In this document: in pieces, positions 1-7,115 of the stretch
Numbering within the stretch: position 1 is the stretch's first letter
Layout: the number at the start of each line of letters is the position of its first letter
NCBI GenBank assembly: GCA_050699035.1
Contig: JBOHDE010000016.1
Coordinates: forward strand, 1-30,830
Direction: 5' to 3'
DNA length: 30,830 nucleotides
Origin: WHTB01 sp050699035
GTDB taxonomy: Bacteria > Actinomycetota > Actinomycetes > Propionibacteriales > Nocardioidaceae
Notes under the pieces: model-generated
Told to the model about the DNA's origin: nothing
Database searches by the model: none
The model's input: only the letters and a program-made list of their open reading frames with translations
Program-made: the position numbers and the translations under genes

Positions 1-741
1 GTACGCGGGTGCGGCAGCCGCCAGCTCGGGTGCTTGCTCGCAGGCCGCGGCCAGCCAGCCGGTGAACCACTCCGCCGCGAGCTCGCGCTGATGGGGCCCG
101 AGCTGCCAGGCGCTTGGTCGGACGACGACGTCGCGGCCCAGCCGGGTGAAGCCGTCGACCGCGGCGCGGACCGCGTCGGGGCCGAGCCGTCTGGCCTCGC
201 CGTTGGTGCGTCGTTGGTGGGCGTTGAAAGCGTCGGCCACCCGTTGGTCCAGCGGATCCGCCGGCGTCAGCTCGACGCGGCCGACGACGGTGAGCGTGAT
301 CAGGACGGCACATCCGGCCCGCGCGCAGACGGCGACGAACCGTCGGAGCTCCTCCTCGGTCAACATGTCGAGCAGTGCGGATGCGGTGATGAGCGATGCG
401 CCGGCGAGCTCTCCTGGGTCCAGCCGGGTGACGTCGCGACGACGAGTCTCGACGGTCACCGGCGTTCCGTCGGAGGTCTTGCCCGGTGTGGTGTCGTGGA
501 CGAGGGCGAGCAGCTCGGCATCCCGTTCGTACGACACCCAATGCTGCGGCCCGGGGAGCTGCGGAGCGAGCCAGCGGGCCATCGAGCCGGTGCCGCAGCC
601 GAGGTCGTGGATCTCGAGCGGGCGGTCGGTCGGTAGGCAGGGGCGGATCAGCTCGACGAGGTCCGTGGCGCGCGCCGTGGCGTCGGCTGCCTCCCGCATC
701 GTCAGCCACTCAGCGCTTGCGCGGACCGGTTCGGTTGTCAT
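1..741 (-). CDS. Class I SAM-dependent methyltransferase (3' end cut by window edge)
   Basis: Reading the minus strand from an ATG at 741 gives an uninterrupted frame to base 1 (about 247 codons), so the C-terminus lies outside the window. The protein starts MTTEPVRASAEWLTMREAAD and carries the glycine-rich SAM-binding motif I (LEIHDLGCGTGSMARWLAP, about residues 42-60), a later acidic residue (VSYERDAELL) and a motif with ALLDMLTEEEL. These mark a Rossmann-fold class I methyltransferase; the methyl acceptor cannot be told. A good ribosome site, CGGAGG (complement of 751-756), sits 9 bases before the ATG and fixes the start. It is transcribed divergently from the phosphatidyltransferase gene, about 60-85 bp away, and a second methyltransferase lies just beyond that gene. 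It may belong to the same pathway. Confidence 0.85.
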   Translation of the reverse strand, partial: MTTEPVRASAEWLTMREAADATARATDLVELIRPCLPTDRPLEIHDLGCGTGSMARWLAPQLPGPQHWVSYERDAELLALVHDTTPGKTSDGTPVTVETRRRDVTRLDPGELAGASLITASALLDMLTEEELRRFVAVCARAGCAVLITLTVVGRVELTPADPLDQRVADAFNAHQRRTNGEARRLGPDAVRAAVDGFTRLGRDVVVRPSAWQLGPHQRELAAEWFTGWLAAACEQAPELAAAAPAY

Positions 742-802
742 ACCAAGCAGCCTCCGATGAACCGAACGGTAGCAACGCTCGTAGTCCAGTCGTACCCGAA
801 AG

Positions 803-1561
803 ATGTGGGGAGGCGCATTGGTCACGGTGAGAAGCGGCCTAGCCGTCGGCTCTGCTTTGGTGGTCGCCCTGCTTGTCGTACTCGGCTCCACCGTCGGGCT
901 CGTGGGCCTGGGTTGGGGCGTCGGACTCGGGTGCAGTCTCGTGATGGGTGCGGCCGTGGCGCGCGGGGCCACCGGCAGGCTGGGACCGGCCGACCTGGTG
1001 ACAGGCACCCGTGCCGTGCTCGCCTGCGGGGTGGCGGCGCTGGTCGCGGCCCCCTTCGTCCAGCAACCTGCCGTCCAGCAGCCTGCCGTCCGGAGCCTGG
1101 TCGGCCTCGCCGTTGCCGCGCTCGCCCTCGATGCGGTCGACGGTTGGGTCGCGCGGCGCACCCGGTCGGCATCGACCTTCGGTGCGCGGTTCGACGGCGA
1201 GGTCGACGCGTTCATGATCCTGGTGCTCAGTGTGTACGTCGCACAGACGCTCGCAGGCTGGGTGCTGGCGATCGGCGCGGCCAGGTACGCGTTTCTCGTG
1301 GCCGGCTGGTGCTTCCCGTGGCTGCGTGGGCAGCTGCCGCCTCGCTCCTGGCGCAAGGCGGTGGCCGCGACCCAGGGCATCGTCCTGACCATCGCGGCAG
1401 CGCGCGTCGCGCCCGGCTGGTTGACCTACGCCGCACTCGCCGTCGCGCTCGCGCTGCTGGTCGAGTCGTTCGGTCGCGACGTGCTGTGGTTGTGGCACCG
1501 GCGCGCGGGTCTCGCATCGGTCACCAGCGGCCCGGCTCCGCTCGACCTGCAGCGGCCATGA
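803..1561 (+). CDS. CDP-alcohol phosphatidyltransferase family membrane enzyme
   Basis: The protein holds the complete CDP-alcohol phosphatidyltransferase signature D-x2-DG-x2-AR-x8-G-x3-D-x3-D (Asp110, Asp113, Gly114, Ala117, Arg118, Gly127, Asp131, Asp135 from the first possible start), inside a protein with about five to six hydrophobic segments. The family transfers a phosphoalcohol from a CDP-alcohol, or a CDP-diacylglycerol headgroup, to a second alcohol at the inner membrane face; substrates here are unknown. The start is uncertain: ATG 803 opens the frame, but GGGGAGG at 807-813 suggests translation begins at TTG 818 or GTG 827, giving about 245 residues. A near-perfect 15-bp tandem duplication (1058-1087) encodes QPAVQ twice in a loop. 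The stop overlaps the next ATG (ATGA), so the two are co-translated. No specific lipid product should be assumed. Confidence 0.85.
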   Translation: MWGGALVTVRSGLAVGSALVVALLVVLGSTVGLVGLGWGVGLGCSLVMGAAVARGATGRLGPADLVTGTRAVLACGVAALVAAPFVQQPAVQQPAVRSLVGLAVAALALDAVDGWVARRTRSASTFGARFDGEVDAFMILVLSVYVAQTLAGWVLAIGAARYAFLVAGWCFPWLRGQLPPRSWRKAVAATQGIVLTIAAARVAPGWLTYAALAVALALLVESFGRDVLWLWHRRAGLASVTSGPAPLDLQRP

Positions 1562-2322
1562 GGCAGGACGAACGCGTCCCCTTCGACGAGGCGCTGGAGC
1601 GGGCGCGCGTGGCGGCGTACCCCCCGGGCGAGTTCGTCGGCCAGGAGAGCTTCATGCGCGCCAGCGAGATCAGGTCGCTGGCGGTTCGGGCCGGCATCGC
1701 GCCCGGGGTCTCGGTGCTGGACCTGTGCTGCGGAGTGGCCGGGCCGGGGCGGTTCATCACCGCGCAGCTCGGCTGCAGCTACCTCGGAGTGGACGTCAGC
1801 GCCAGCGCCGTGGGCATCGCGCGGGAACGTGCTGCCGGCCTTCCGTGCCGCTTCGAGGTCTCTCGGATCCCGCCCATGCCGGTAGGTCAGTTCGACGTGG
1901 TGCTGCTGTTGGAGACCATGCTCGCCTTTGCCGACAAGGACGCGCTGCTGCGGCACATCTCCGCGGCGCTCCGGGTGGGCGGGCGCTTCGCGTTCACCGT
2001 GGAGGAAGGGAAACCGCTGACGCAGGGCGAGCGGGAGAGCATGCCCGACGCCGACACGGTCTGGCTCGTACCCCTGTCGCCGCTGCTGTCCTCGCTCGAG
2101 CGCGTCGGTCTGCAGGTGTGCTGGGTGGAGGAGTGCAGTCGCAGTCACTCGATGGCGGTCGACTCGCTGATCGACGCCTTCTCGGCCGAGCAGGCGGAGA
2201 TCACCGCGCACCTCGGACGCCGAGCGCTGGACGAGCTGCTCGCCGCCCACCGGCTCTGGAGTGTCTGGCTGCGGTCAGGGCGGGTGCGCAAGTTCGCGTT
2301 CGTGGTCGAGAAGAGCCGGTGA
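1558..2322 (+). CDS. Class I SAM-dependent methyltransferase
   Basis: This 254-residue soluble protein has motif I VLDLCCGVAGPGRFITAQLG (about residues 50-69), followed by the motif II acidic region YLGVDVSASAVGIARERA, then FDVVLLLETMLAF and the post-motif LRVGGRFAFTVEEGK. These are the standard landmarks of a small-molecule class I methyltransferase of the UbiE/MT11-25 type. ATG 1558 overlaps the stop of the phosphatidyltransferase by 4 bp, implying one transcript. With the methyltransferase at the left edge, the neighbourhood has two distinct SAM enzymes flanking a membrane phosphatidyltransferase, consistent with tailoring of one product. Substrate unknown. Confidence 0.85.
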   Translation: MRQDERVPFDEALERARVAAYPPGEFVGQESFMRASEIRSLAVRAGIAPGVSVLDLCCGVAGPGRFITAQLGCSYLGVDVSASAVGIARERAAGLPCRFEVSRIPPMPVGQFDVVLLLETMLAFADKDALLRHISAALRVGGRFAFTVEEGKPLTQGERESMPDADTVWLVPLSPLLSSLERVGLQVCWVEECSRSHSMAVDSLIDAFSAEQAEITAHLGRRALDELLAAHRLWSVWLRSGRVRKFAFVVEKSR

Positions 2323-2385
2323 ACCGCTCAGGCGGTGCGCTCGTAGTGACAGGTGAACCTATCGACCCAGTGATCGGAGCGAGTG

Positions 2386-2793
2386 ATGACATTGCGGGTA
2401 GTTGCAGCGACCGCGGTGCTGGTCTCGGCGGCGGTGCATCTGTACATGTGGTTCGACGGGACCCGGGAGGACGACGTGCTCGGCCCGTCCTTCCTGCTCA
2501 ACGCTGTCGGCGGGGCGGTCATCGCCGTGCTGTTACTCGCCTGGCGTCACTGGTGGCCACCGCTGCTTGCCGTCGGCTTCGGCGTCTCCACCCTGGCGGC
2601 CTTCGTCATCACCACCATCGTGGAGGTCTTCGGCGTGACCTCCACCTGGGAGGGGTGGGAGGTCTGGACGTCGGCGGCCGCGGAGGTCGTTGCGGTGGTC
2701 GCCGGCGTCGTGCTCCTGCTCGCAGACAACCCGCTCCGGTCACGCCGCCAGAGTCAGCACCACACGGCCGTCGGGCGTCCGCACCTCCACTGA
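2386..2793 (+). CDS. Small four-TM membrane protein of unknown function
   Basis: A 135-residue protein with four clear hydrophobic segments (about residues 3-21, 36-53, 58-80 and 93-112) and a short basic, His-rich tail. I recognise no catalytic motif. The frame opens at GTG 2383, and ATG 2386 is one codon later; a weak GGAG at 2376-2379 precedes both. It lies 63 bp after the methyltransferase and may be read on the same transcript. Its last 54 bp overlap the end of the convergent anti-sigma gene, so the basic tail is encoded antisense to that gene's conserved C-terminus. The tail may therefore be an accident of read-through to the next stop. The membrane call is firm; the function is unknown. 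Confidence 0.6.
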   Translation: MTLRVVAATAVLVSAAVHLYMWFDGTREDDVLGPSFLLNAVGGAVIAVLLLAWRHWWPPLLAVGFGVSTLAAFVITTIVEVFGVTSTWEGWEVWTSAAAEVVAVVAGVVLLLADNPLRSRRQSQHHTAVGRPHLH

Positions 2794-3417
2794 GACGATC
2801 TCGTCGAGGGTCGCGGCGCTCGCCGCCGAGAGCTGCATCGTCCGACCGGCGACCGACCGCCAGCTGCCCACCTGCTCGGCTCGTCCATCGCGGGTCCGCA
2901 CGAACAGCACGTAGTCCGTCGTGAGCGGCAGCTCGAACTTCACCGACTCCGGGTCGTAGGTGCAGCTGAGGCCGATCCGGGTGCCCCAGGTGACCTGCTC
3001 CAGGACGAGGCTCGCTCGCACGGGCACGTCCCCGACCGGGTCCATGGTCTGCGCGACGCCGGCCTGTTCAGGGGCCGCCTTGTCGCGGTCGCCGGTCTGG
3101 GACACGACCAGCGTGACGGCGAGTACGACCGACGCAGCGGCCAACCCGGCAGCGGCGAGCCTCCGCCGACGTCGCCCCCGACACACCTCCCGGGACAGGG
3201 CGGGCAGGAGCGTCTCGGGCACCGGCTGGTCCGCCGGCAGGTCCTCCAGGACGCTGGCATCGACCCGACCCAGCAGCCCGGGCAGGCCCGCGAGCTCGCG
3301 GACCGCGCGCGTACAGCCGTCGCAGTCGGGCAGATGCCTCTCGAAGTCGAGCCTCTCGACGGGCGACAGGGCACCGAGAACGTACGCCGCGTCGTCGTGG
3401 GCGAACGCGCAGGTCAA
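2740..3417 (-). CDS. rslA: Zinc-finger anti-sigma factor, RslA-like
   Basis: A 225-residue predicted single-pass membrane protein. The N-terminus (TCAFAHDDAAYVLGALSPVE followed by RLDFERHLPDCDGC) has the HDDAAYVLGALS block and the H-x3-C-x2-C zinc-anti-sigma motif known from the SigL regulator RslA. A basic cluster (RGRRRRR) precedes one TM helix (AAAGLAAASVVLAVTLVVS, about residues 100-118), and the rest forms an extracytoplasmic sensor-like domain of the RskA/anti-sigma-K type. Such proteins hold the sigma factor at the membrane until an envelope or redox signal releases it. The start is TTG 3417, whose TTGA overlaps the sigma stop; the frame stays open upstream, but only this start gives the family N-terminus. 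The 3' end overlaps the convergent small membrane protein gene by 54 bp. Confidence 0.85.
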   Translation of the reverse strand: MTCAFAHDDAAYVLGALSPVERLDFERHLPDCDGCTRAVRELAGLPGLLGRVDASVLEDLPADQPVPETLLPALSREVCRGRRRRRLAAAGLAAASVVLAVTLVVSQTGDRDKAAPEQAGVAQTMDPVGDVPVRASLVLEQVTWGTRIGLSCTYDPESVKFELPLTTDYVLFVRTRDGRAEQVGSWRSVAGRTMQLSAASAATLDEIVSVEVRTPDGRVVLTLAA

Positions 3418-3923
3418 GCGCTCACCCCCATCTCCTCCAGGGCGAGCTTCAGCGCCCTCAACGCGTAGTGCGTGCGCGACTTGACCGTGCCCTCGGGCAC
3501 CCCGAGTCGCCGGGCCGCTTCCGCGACCGGTCGACCCCGGTAGTAGCACTCGAGCAGCACGGCTCGATGGTCGGGTGAGAGCCGGGTGAGCGCGTCGGCC
3601 ACGATCCAGGACAGCAGCAGCTGGTCGCTCTCGTCGTCCTGTGGACCCCCCTCCGGTACCTCGGCGACGGGCGTCTCGCTGCGCGTTCTGGGGCTGCGCC
3701 ATCCATCGATCACGATGTTGCGGGCCACGGTGTACAGCCAGGCACGCAACGCGGGCGGTGAGGTCTCCAGGACGTCGCGGTGCCGCCAGGCGCGGAGCAT
3801 CGTCTCCTGGACGACGTCCTCGGCTCTACCGTGGTCGTTGCCCACGAGACGGAGGCAGAAGCGCCAGAGCGCGGGGCCGTGCTCATCGTGCAGCTGCCGC
3901 ATGAGCGCGACGTCGTCCGGCAT
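3414..3923 (-). CDS. sigL: ECF RNA polymerase sigma factor, SigL-like
   Basis: A group 4 (ECF) sigma factor with region 2 (LYDEH-like LHDEHGPALWRFCLRLVG, then the DVVQETMLRAWRH helix and RAWLYTVARNIVIDGWR for -10 recognition) and region 4 (LSPDHRAVLLECYYRGRPVA and the HTH RRLGVPEGTVKSRTHYALRA). Similarity of the pair to mycobacterial SigL/RslA in N-terminal wording and gene order supports the SigL-like label. The frame extends upstream to GTG 3965, which overlaps the sulfatase stop (GTGA) and would give 183 residues. I prefer ATG 3923 (169 residues) because GGAGGTGGAG lies directly before it and the protein then starts near the family N-terminus; the longer form is possible. The gene follows the sulfatase closely and is translationally coupled to the anti-sigma gene, so the three probably form one autoregulated operon. 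Confidence 0.88.
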   Translation of the reverse strand: MPDDVALMRQLHDEHGPALWRFCLRLVGNDHGRAEDVVQETMLRAWRHRDVLETSPPALRAWLYTVARNIVIDGWRSPRTRSETPVAEVPEGGPQDDESDQLLLSWIVADALTRLSPDHRAVLLECYYRGRPVAEAARRLGVPEGTVKSRTHYALRALKLALEEMGVSA

Positions 3924-3961
3924 CTCCACCTCCGCGGGATACAGGTTGCGGGCTGCGGCGT

Positions 3962-5659
3962 TCACTGTGGACTCGCCGCCCGACGTCCAGTCTTACCGCT
4001 GGGACCGAAAGCCGCGACGAACCGGTCCCGAAACGCGTCCATCCGCCAGACGGGTGCATCCGGATCCGGGCGAAGCCCCTCGCTCCACTGCCAGCCGGAG
4101 ACCGCGTCGAGCACGGCGGGGTCCCGGGCGACGATCGCGACTGGCACGTCCCGGCCCGCGTCCTCGCCCGAGACGATGGTCGCCGGCTGGTGGTCGCCGA
4201 CCATCACCACCACCAAGTCGTCGTCGCCATAGGTCGTGATGAACGAGACGAACGCATTGAGGGAGTACTCGATCGACTCGCCGTACGCCTCTCGTACCCG
4301 CTCGGGCGAGGGCCAGATGTCCTTCTCCGACGGCAGCTGCTCCGGCATACCGTCGTAGACCGAGCCGTCGCCGACCTGCGACTGGTCGATCATCCGCGGC
4401 GTCCGAGACCACGGTGCGTGGCTGCTGATCAGGTCGATCTCCGCCATCACCGGTCGACGCCGGTGCTGGGCGAGCTCGAGTCGGTGGAACGCGTCCAGGG
4501 TGTACTGGTCGGGCATCGTCGGGTAGCCGAACCGCGGGCCTTGGTAGCCGACGTTCCGCGAGTCGTAGATGTGGTCGTAGCGGTAGAACGCCCCCTGGGG
4601 CCAGTCCCTCGTATTGGCGGGTACGTCAGCGACGGTGCGCCAACCGGCCCGGCCGAACAGCTGGCTCAACGTCAGCCGGGAGGTCGTCACGAGCTTGTCG
4701 TACCGCTGCTGGCTGTCGACCCACAGACCGGACTGGAGCGTCGCGTGCGCCAGCCAGCTGAGTGCGCCGAACGTGGGGGAGGTCAAGAAGGCGCTCCGGC
4801 TGGCGAAGCCCGCCTGCTCGAGCTGCTCCGTCCCGGCGGCGAGGACCTGGTTGATCTCCGGCGCGAACGAGGATCCCTCGACGGCGACCCGTCCGAAGCT
4901 CTCGACGAACACGAACAGGACGTCCTTCCCGCGGAGCCCGGTCAGCAGCTCGTCCGTCTGCACCTGCCGGAGCGGGTCCGTCTCCGCGCCCGCCGCGAAC
5001 TCTCGTTGGTCGCGCAGCTCGGACGGGACGCGACTGACCTGCCCGTACAGGTAGCCGGCCGTGTCCCGGGAGGCGACCGTCCCGGCGCCGCCCCGCACGT
5101 CCAGCACGGCCAGCACCAGCCAGAGCGACGCGAGCGCGGCGACCACCTTTGCCGCCGGTCCTCGGTGCCGCGCCGCGACGCGCGTGACCCGCAGCACCGA
5201 GAACGGCAGCAGCACCAGGAGTGCGACGGCGGCCAGCGCGGCCACGACGAGCAGCGTGGTGCCGAGCGCGTTGCCGAACGAGTCCCGCACCAGCTCGACG
5301 AGCGAGCTCGCATAGCGCCAGTCGACCAGCGCGTCGAAGGGCCGGTCGAGCGCCGCCAGGAAACCCAGGTCGAGGAGCTTGAGGACGGCGGTCAGGCCGA
5401 GCACGATCCCGGACGCGAAGGCGAGGGTCGCCCGGGACCGACCGAGGCTCGGCGGCAACGCCAGGACGACGGCGAGGTACGCCAGCGCCTCGAGGGGCAG
5501 CCGCCCGAACGTCGCGGGCTCGAGGTCCTGAAGCCGGCTGGGGGTGGTGAGCGCGAGGAGTACGAGGAGCGCGGCCAGCCCGGTGAGCAGCCGCGCGCCG
5601 ACGGCACGCCAACCCAGTTCGGGACGGCGTTGAACCACGCGCACGCCTACTCCGTTCAT
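3962..5659 (-). CDS. Membrane-anchored sulfatase / LtaS-like alkaline phosphatase-superfamily protein
   Basis: A 565-residue protein with about five N-terminal hydrophobic segments (residues 20-190) and an extracytoplasmic alkaline-phosphatase-fold domain. Visible landmarks are the first metal site strand DVLFVFVESFGR, the nucleophile region SPTFGALSWLAHATLQSGLW, a histidine ligand region DLISSHAPWSRTP, and the distal metal motif VVMVGDHQPA. The family includes lipoteichoic acid synthases, phosphoethanolamine transferases and sulfatases that act on envelope lipids or glycans outside the membrane; the real substrate is unknown. ATG 5657-5659 is the first good start. Immediately downstream is the SigL-like sigma gene, whose longest frame overlaps this stop by 4 bp, implying shared expression under envelope-stress control. 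It is divergent from the dehydrogenase operon across 77 bp (5660-5736), which should hold both promoters. Confidence 0.82.
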   Translation of the reverse strand: MNGVGVRVVQRRPELGWRAVGARLLTGLAALLVLLALTTPSRLQDLEPATFGRLPLEALAYLAVVLALPPSLGRSRATLAFASGIVLGLTAVLKLLDLGFLAALDRPFDALVDWRYASSLVELVRDSFGNALGTTLLVVAALAAVALLVLLPFSVLRVTRVAARHRGPAAKVVAALASLWLVLAVLDVRGGAGTVASRDTAGYLYGQVSRVPSELRDQREFAAGAETDPLRQVQTDELLTGLRGKDVLFVFVESFGRVAVEGSSFAPEINQVLAAGTEQLEQAGFASRSAFLTSPTFGALSWLAHATLQSGLWVDSQQRYDKLVTTSRLTLSQLFGRAGWRTVADVPANTRDWPQGAFYRYDHIYDSRNVGYQGPRFGYPTMPDQYTLDAFHRLELAQHRRRPVMAEIDLISSHAPWSRTPRMIDQSQVGDGSVYDGMPEQLPSEKDIWPSPERVREAYGESIEYSLNAFVSFITTYGDDDLVVVMVGDHQPATIVSGEDAGRDVPVAIVARDPAVLDAVSGWQWSEGLRPDPDAPVWRMDAFRDRFVAAFGPSGKTGRRAASPQ

Positions 5660-5736
5660 CAGGCCAGCAGGGAGCTACACATCTACGAACGAGGAAGTCG
5701 CTGCTTCGGTTCACCCGGAGCGGGTGAGGTGGTCCG

Positions 5737-6732
5737 ATGCGGAGTGAGGCCCTGGCGTTCTGGGTGCGTGAGCCGGGCGTCGGCGAGATCCGGCCCGTGC
5801 CGCTCAGCCCGCCGGGCGCCGACGAGGTCGTGGTCCGGACACTGCGGTCAGCAGTCAGCCGGGGGACCGAGACCCTGGTCTTCGGCGGACGCGTCCCGGT
5901 CAGCCAGTACGACACCATGCGCGCGCCCTTCCAGGACGGCACCTTCCCCGGGCCGGTGAAGTACGGCTACCTCAACGTGGGCGTCGTGGAGTCCGGGCCA
6001 CCGCGGCTGCTCGGGCGTACCGTGTTCTGCCTGCACCCACACCAGACGGCGTACGTGGTGCCGGCGGCGGCGGTCACGGTCGTACCCGCGGAGGTGCCGG
6101 CCGCCCGGGCCGTTCTCACCGGCGTCGTCGAGACGGCAGTCAACGCGCTGTGGGACGCCGCTCCGCTGCTGGGCGACCGGGTCGCGGTCGTCGGCGCCGG
6201 GATGCTGGGGTGCTGCCTGGCCCGGTTGCTCTCCCGCTTCCCCGTCGCGGTGACCCTGGTCGACGTCGATCCCCTCCGGGCCGACGTGGCGGCCGCGTTG
6301 GGCGTGGACTTCGCCCTTCCTGGGCAGGTGTCCGGTGGCCGGGACCTGGTGTTCCACACCAGCGCCACCTCGGCGGGCCTTCAGCTGTCGCTCGACCTGC
6401 TCGCCGCGGAGGGTACGGTCATCGAGCTGAGTTGGTACGGCGACGCGGAGACCACGGTGTCGCTCGGCGGCAGCTTCCACTCAGGCCGCCTCTCGGTCCG
6501 GGCCAGCCAGGTCGGCACGGTGTCGCCGTCACGCAGCGGCCGGCGGACGAATGCCGACCGCCTCGTACTCGCTCTGGACCTGCTTCGCGACCCGGCGTTC
6601 GACGCCCTGCTGACCGGTGAGTCACCCTTCGAGGACCTACCCCGTGTCATGCCGAGGCTGACCCGCGGCGAGCTGCCGGCGCTGTGCCACACGTTGACCT
6701 ACGACGCCGAGCAGGTGCCGTGTTCAGCGTGA
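5737..6732 (+). CDS. Zinc-type medium-chain dehydrogenase/reductase (MDR) family oxidoreductase
   Basis: A 331-residue MDR protein. The N-terminal GroES-like part has VRTLRSAVSRGTETLVFGGR and KYGYLNVGVVESG. The Rossmann part has the NAD(P)-binding VAVVGAGMLGCCLARLL (about residues 148-164) with a following acidic VTLVDVDPLRAD, favouring NAD(H). The usual catalytic-zinc Cys/His set and the structural four-Cys loop of alcohol dehydrogenases are not apparent, so it may be a zinc-independent reductase or dehydrogenase. ATG 5737 is the start. It is the first gene of a five-gene operon; its last 13 bp overlap the PTPS-like gene. The SRGTE-type MDR beside a PTPS homologue, GT4 and RibD-like reductase suggests it performs a redox step on the same intermediate. 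Substrate unknown. Confidence 0.8.
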   Translation: MRSEALAFWVREPGVGEIRPVPLSPPGADEVVVRTLRSAVSRGTETLVFGGRVPVSQYDTMRAPFQDGTFPGPVKYGYLNVGVVESGPPRLLGRTVFCLHPHQTAYVVPAAAVTVVPAEVPAARAVLTGVVETAVNALWDAAPLLGDRVAVVGAGMLGCCLARLLSRFPVAVTLVDVDPLRADVAAALGVDFALPGQVSGGRDLVFHTSATSAGLQLSLDLLAAEGTVIELSWYGDAETTVSLGGSFHSGRLSVRASQVGTVSPSRSGRRTNADRLVLALDLLRDPAFDALLTGESPFEDLPRVMPRLTRGELPALCHTLTYDAEQVPCSA

Positions 6733-7115
6733 CTGTGCGCGACCACATGATGGTCGCGCACAGCTTCACCGGCGAGTCGTTCGGCCCGGCCCAGCGGCTG
6801 CACGGCGCGACGTTCGTCGTGGACGCGACCTTCCGCGGCGACGCCCTCGGCGACGACGGTGTCCTGGTCGACATCGGTCGCGCCGCCGAGGAGCTGCGTG
6901 ATGCGGTGGCGGGGCTGGGCTACCGAAACCTGGATGACGAGCCGGAGTTCGCCGGCACCAACACCACCACCGAGGTGCTCGCCAGATACCTGGCCGATCG
7001 GCTGGCCGAGCGGGTTCGTGCGGGCGCTCTCGGGTCGTCCGAACGCGTGAGCGGCATCGTCGTGACCCTGCACGAGTCGCACGTCGCGTGGGCGAGCTAC
7101 GAGCGTGCACCGTGA
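6720..7115 (+). CDS. 6-pyruvoyl-tetrahydropterin synthase / QueD-family homologue with altered active site
   Basis: A 131-residue protein (usual family size) beginning MFSVTVRDHMMVAHSFTGES from GTG 6720; this start overlaps the dehydrogenase gene by 13 bp and gives the family N-terminus. The fold landmarks are all present: the first zinc histidine (His14), the LHG block (His28), the mid-protein VDIG segment (residues 50-53), the T-x-E region (TNTTTE) and the C-terminal HES (Glu119). Canonical enzymes carry Cys-x3-HGH and LDH. Here the Cys position is Ala24, the second His of HGH is Ala30 and the LDH histidine is Asp73. The catalytic Cys, one zinc ligand and the catalytic His are therefore substituted, so ordinary PTPS or QueD chemistry is doubtful. 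The stop overlaps the glycosyltransferase GTG. It may bind a pterin or act by altered chemistry. Confidence 0.8.
   Translation: MFSVTVRDHMMVAHSFTGESFGPAQRLHGATFVVDATFRGDALGDDGVLVDIGRAAEELRDAVAGLGYRNLDDEPEFAGTNTTTEVLARYLADRLAERVRAGALGSSERVSGIVVTLHESHVAWASYERAP

Noticed and set aside
1058..1087. 15-bp tandem repeat in the phosphatidyltransferase gene as a regulatory or phase-variable repeat
   Set aside because: Only two units, in frame (a multiple of three), in a loop region; copy changes would not shift the frame.
4190..5959. Long open frame on the plus strand across the sulfatase gene
   Set aside because: Antisense to a well-supported gene; the translation is Arg/Gly/Glu-rich low-complexity sequence without domains, as expected from high-GC codon bias.
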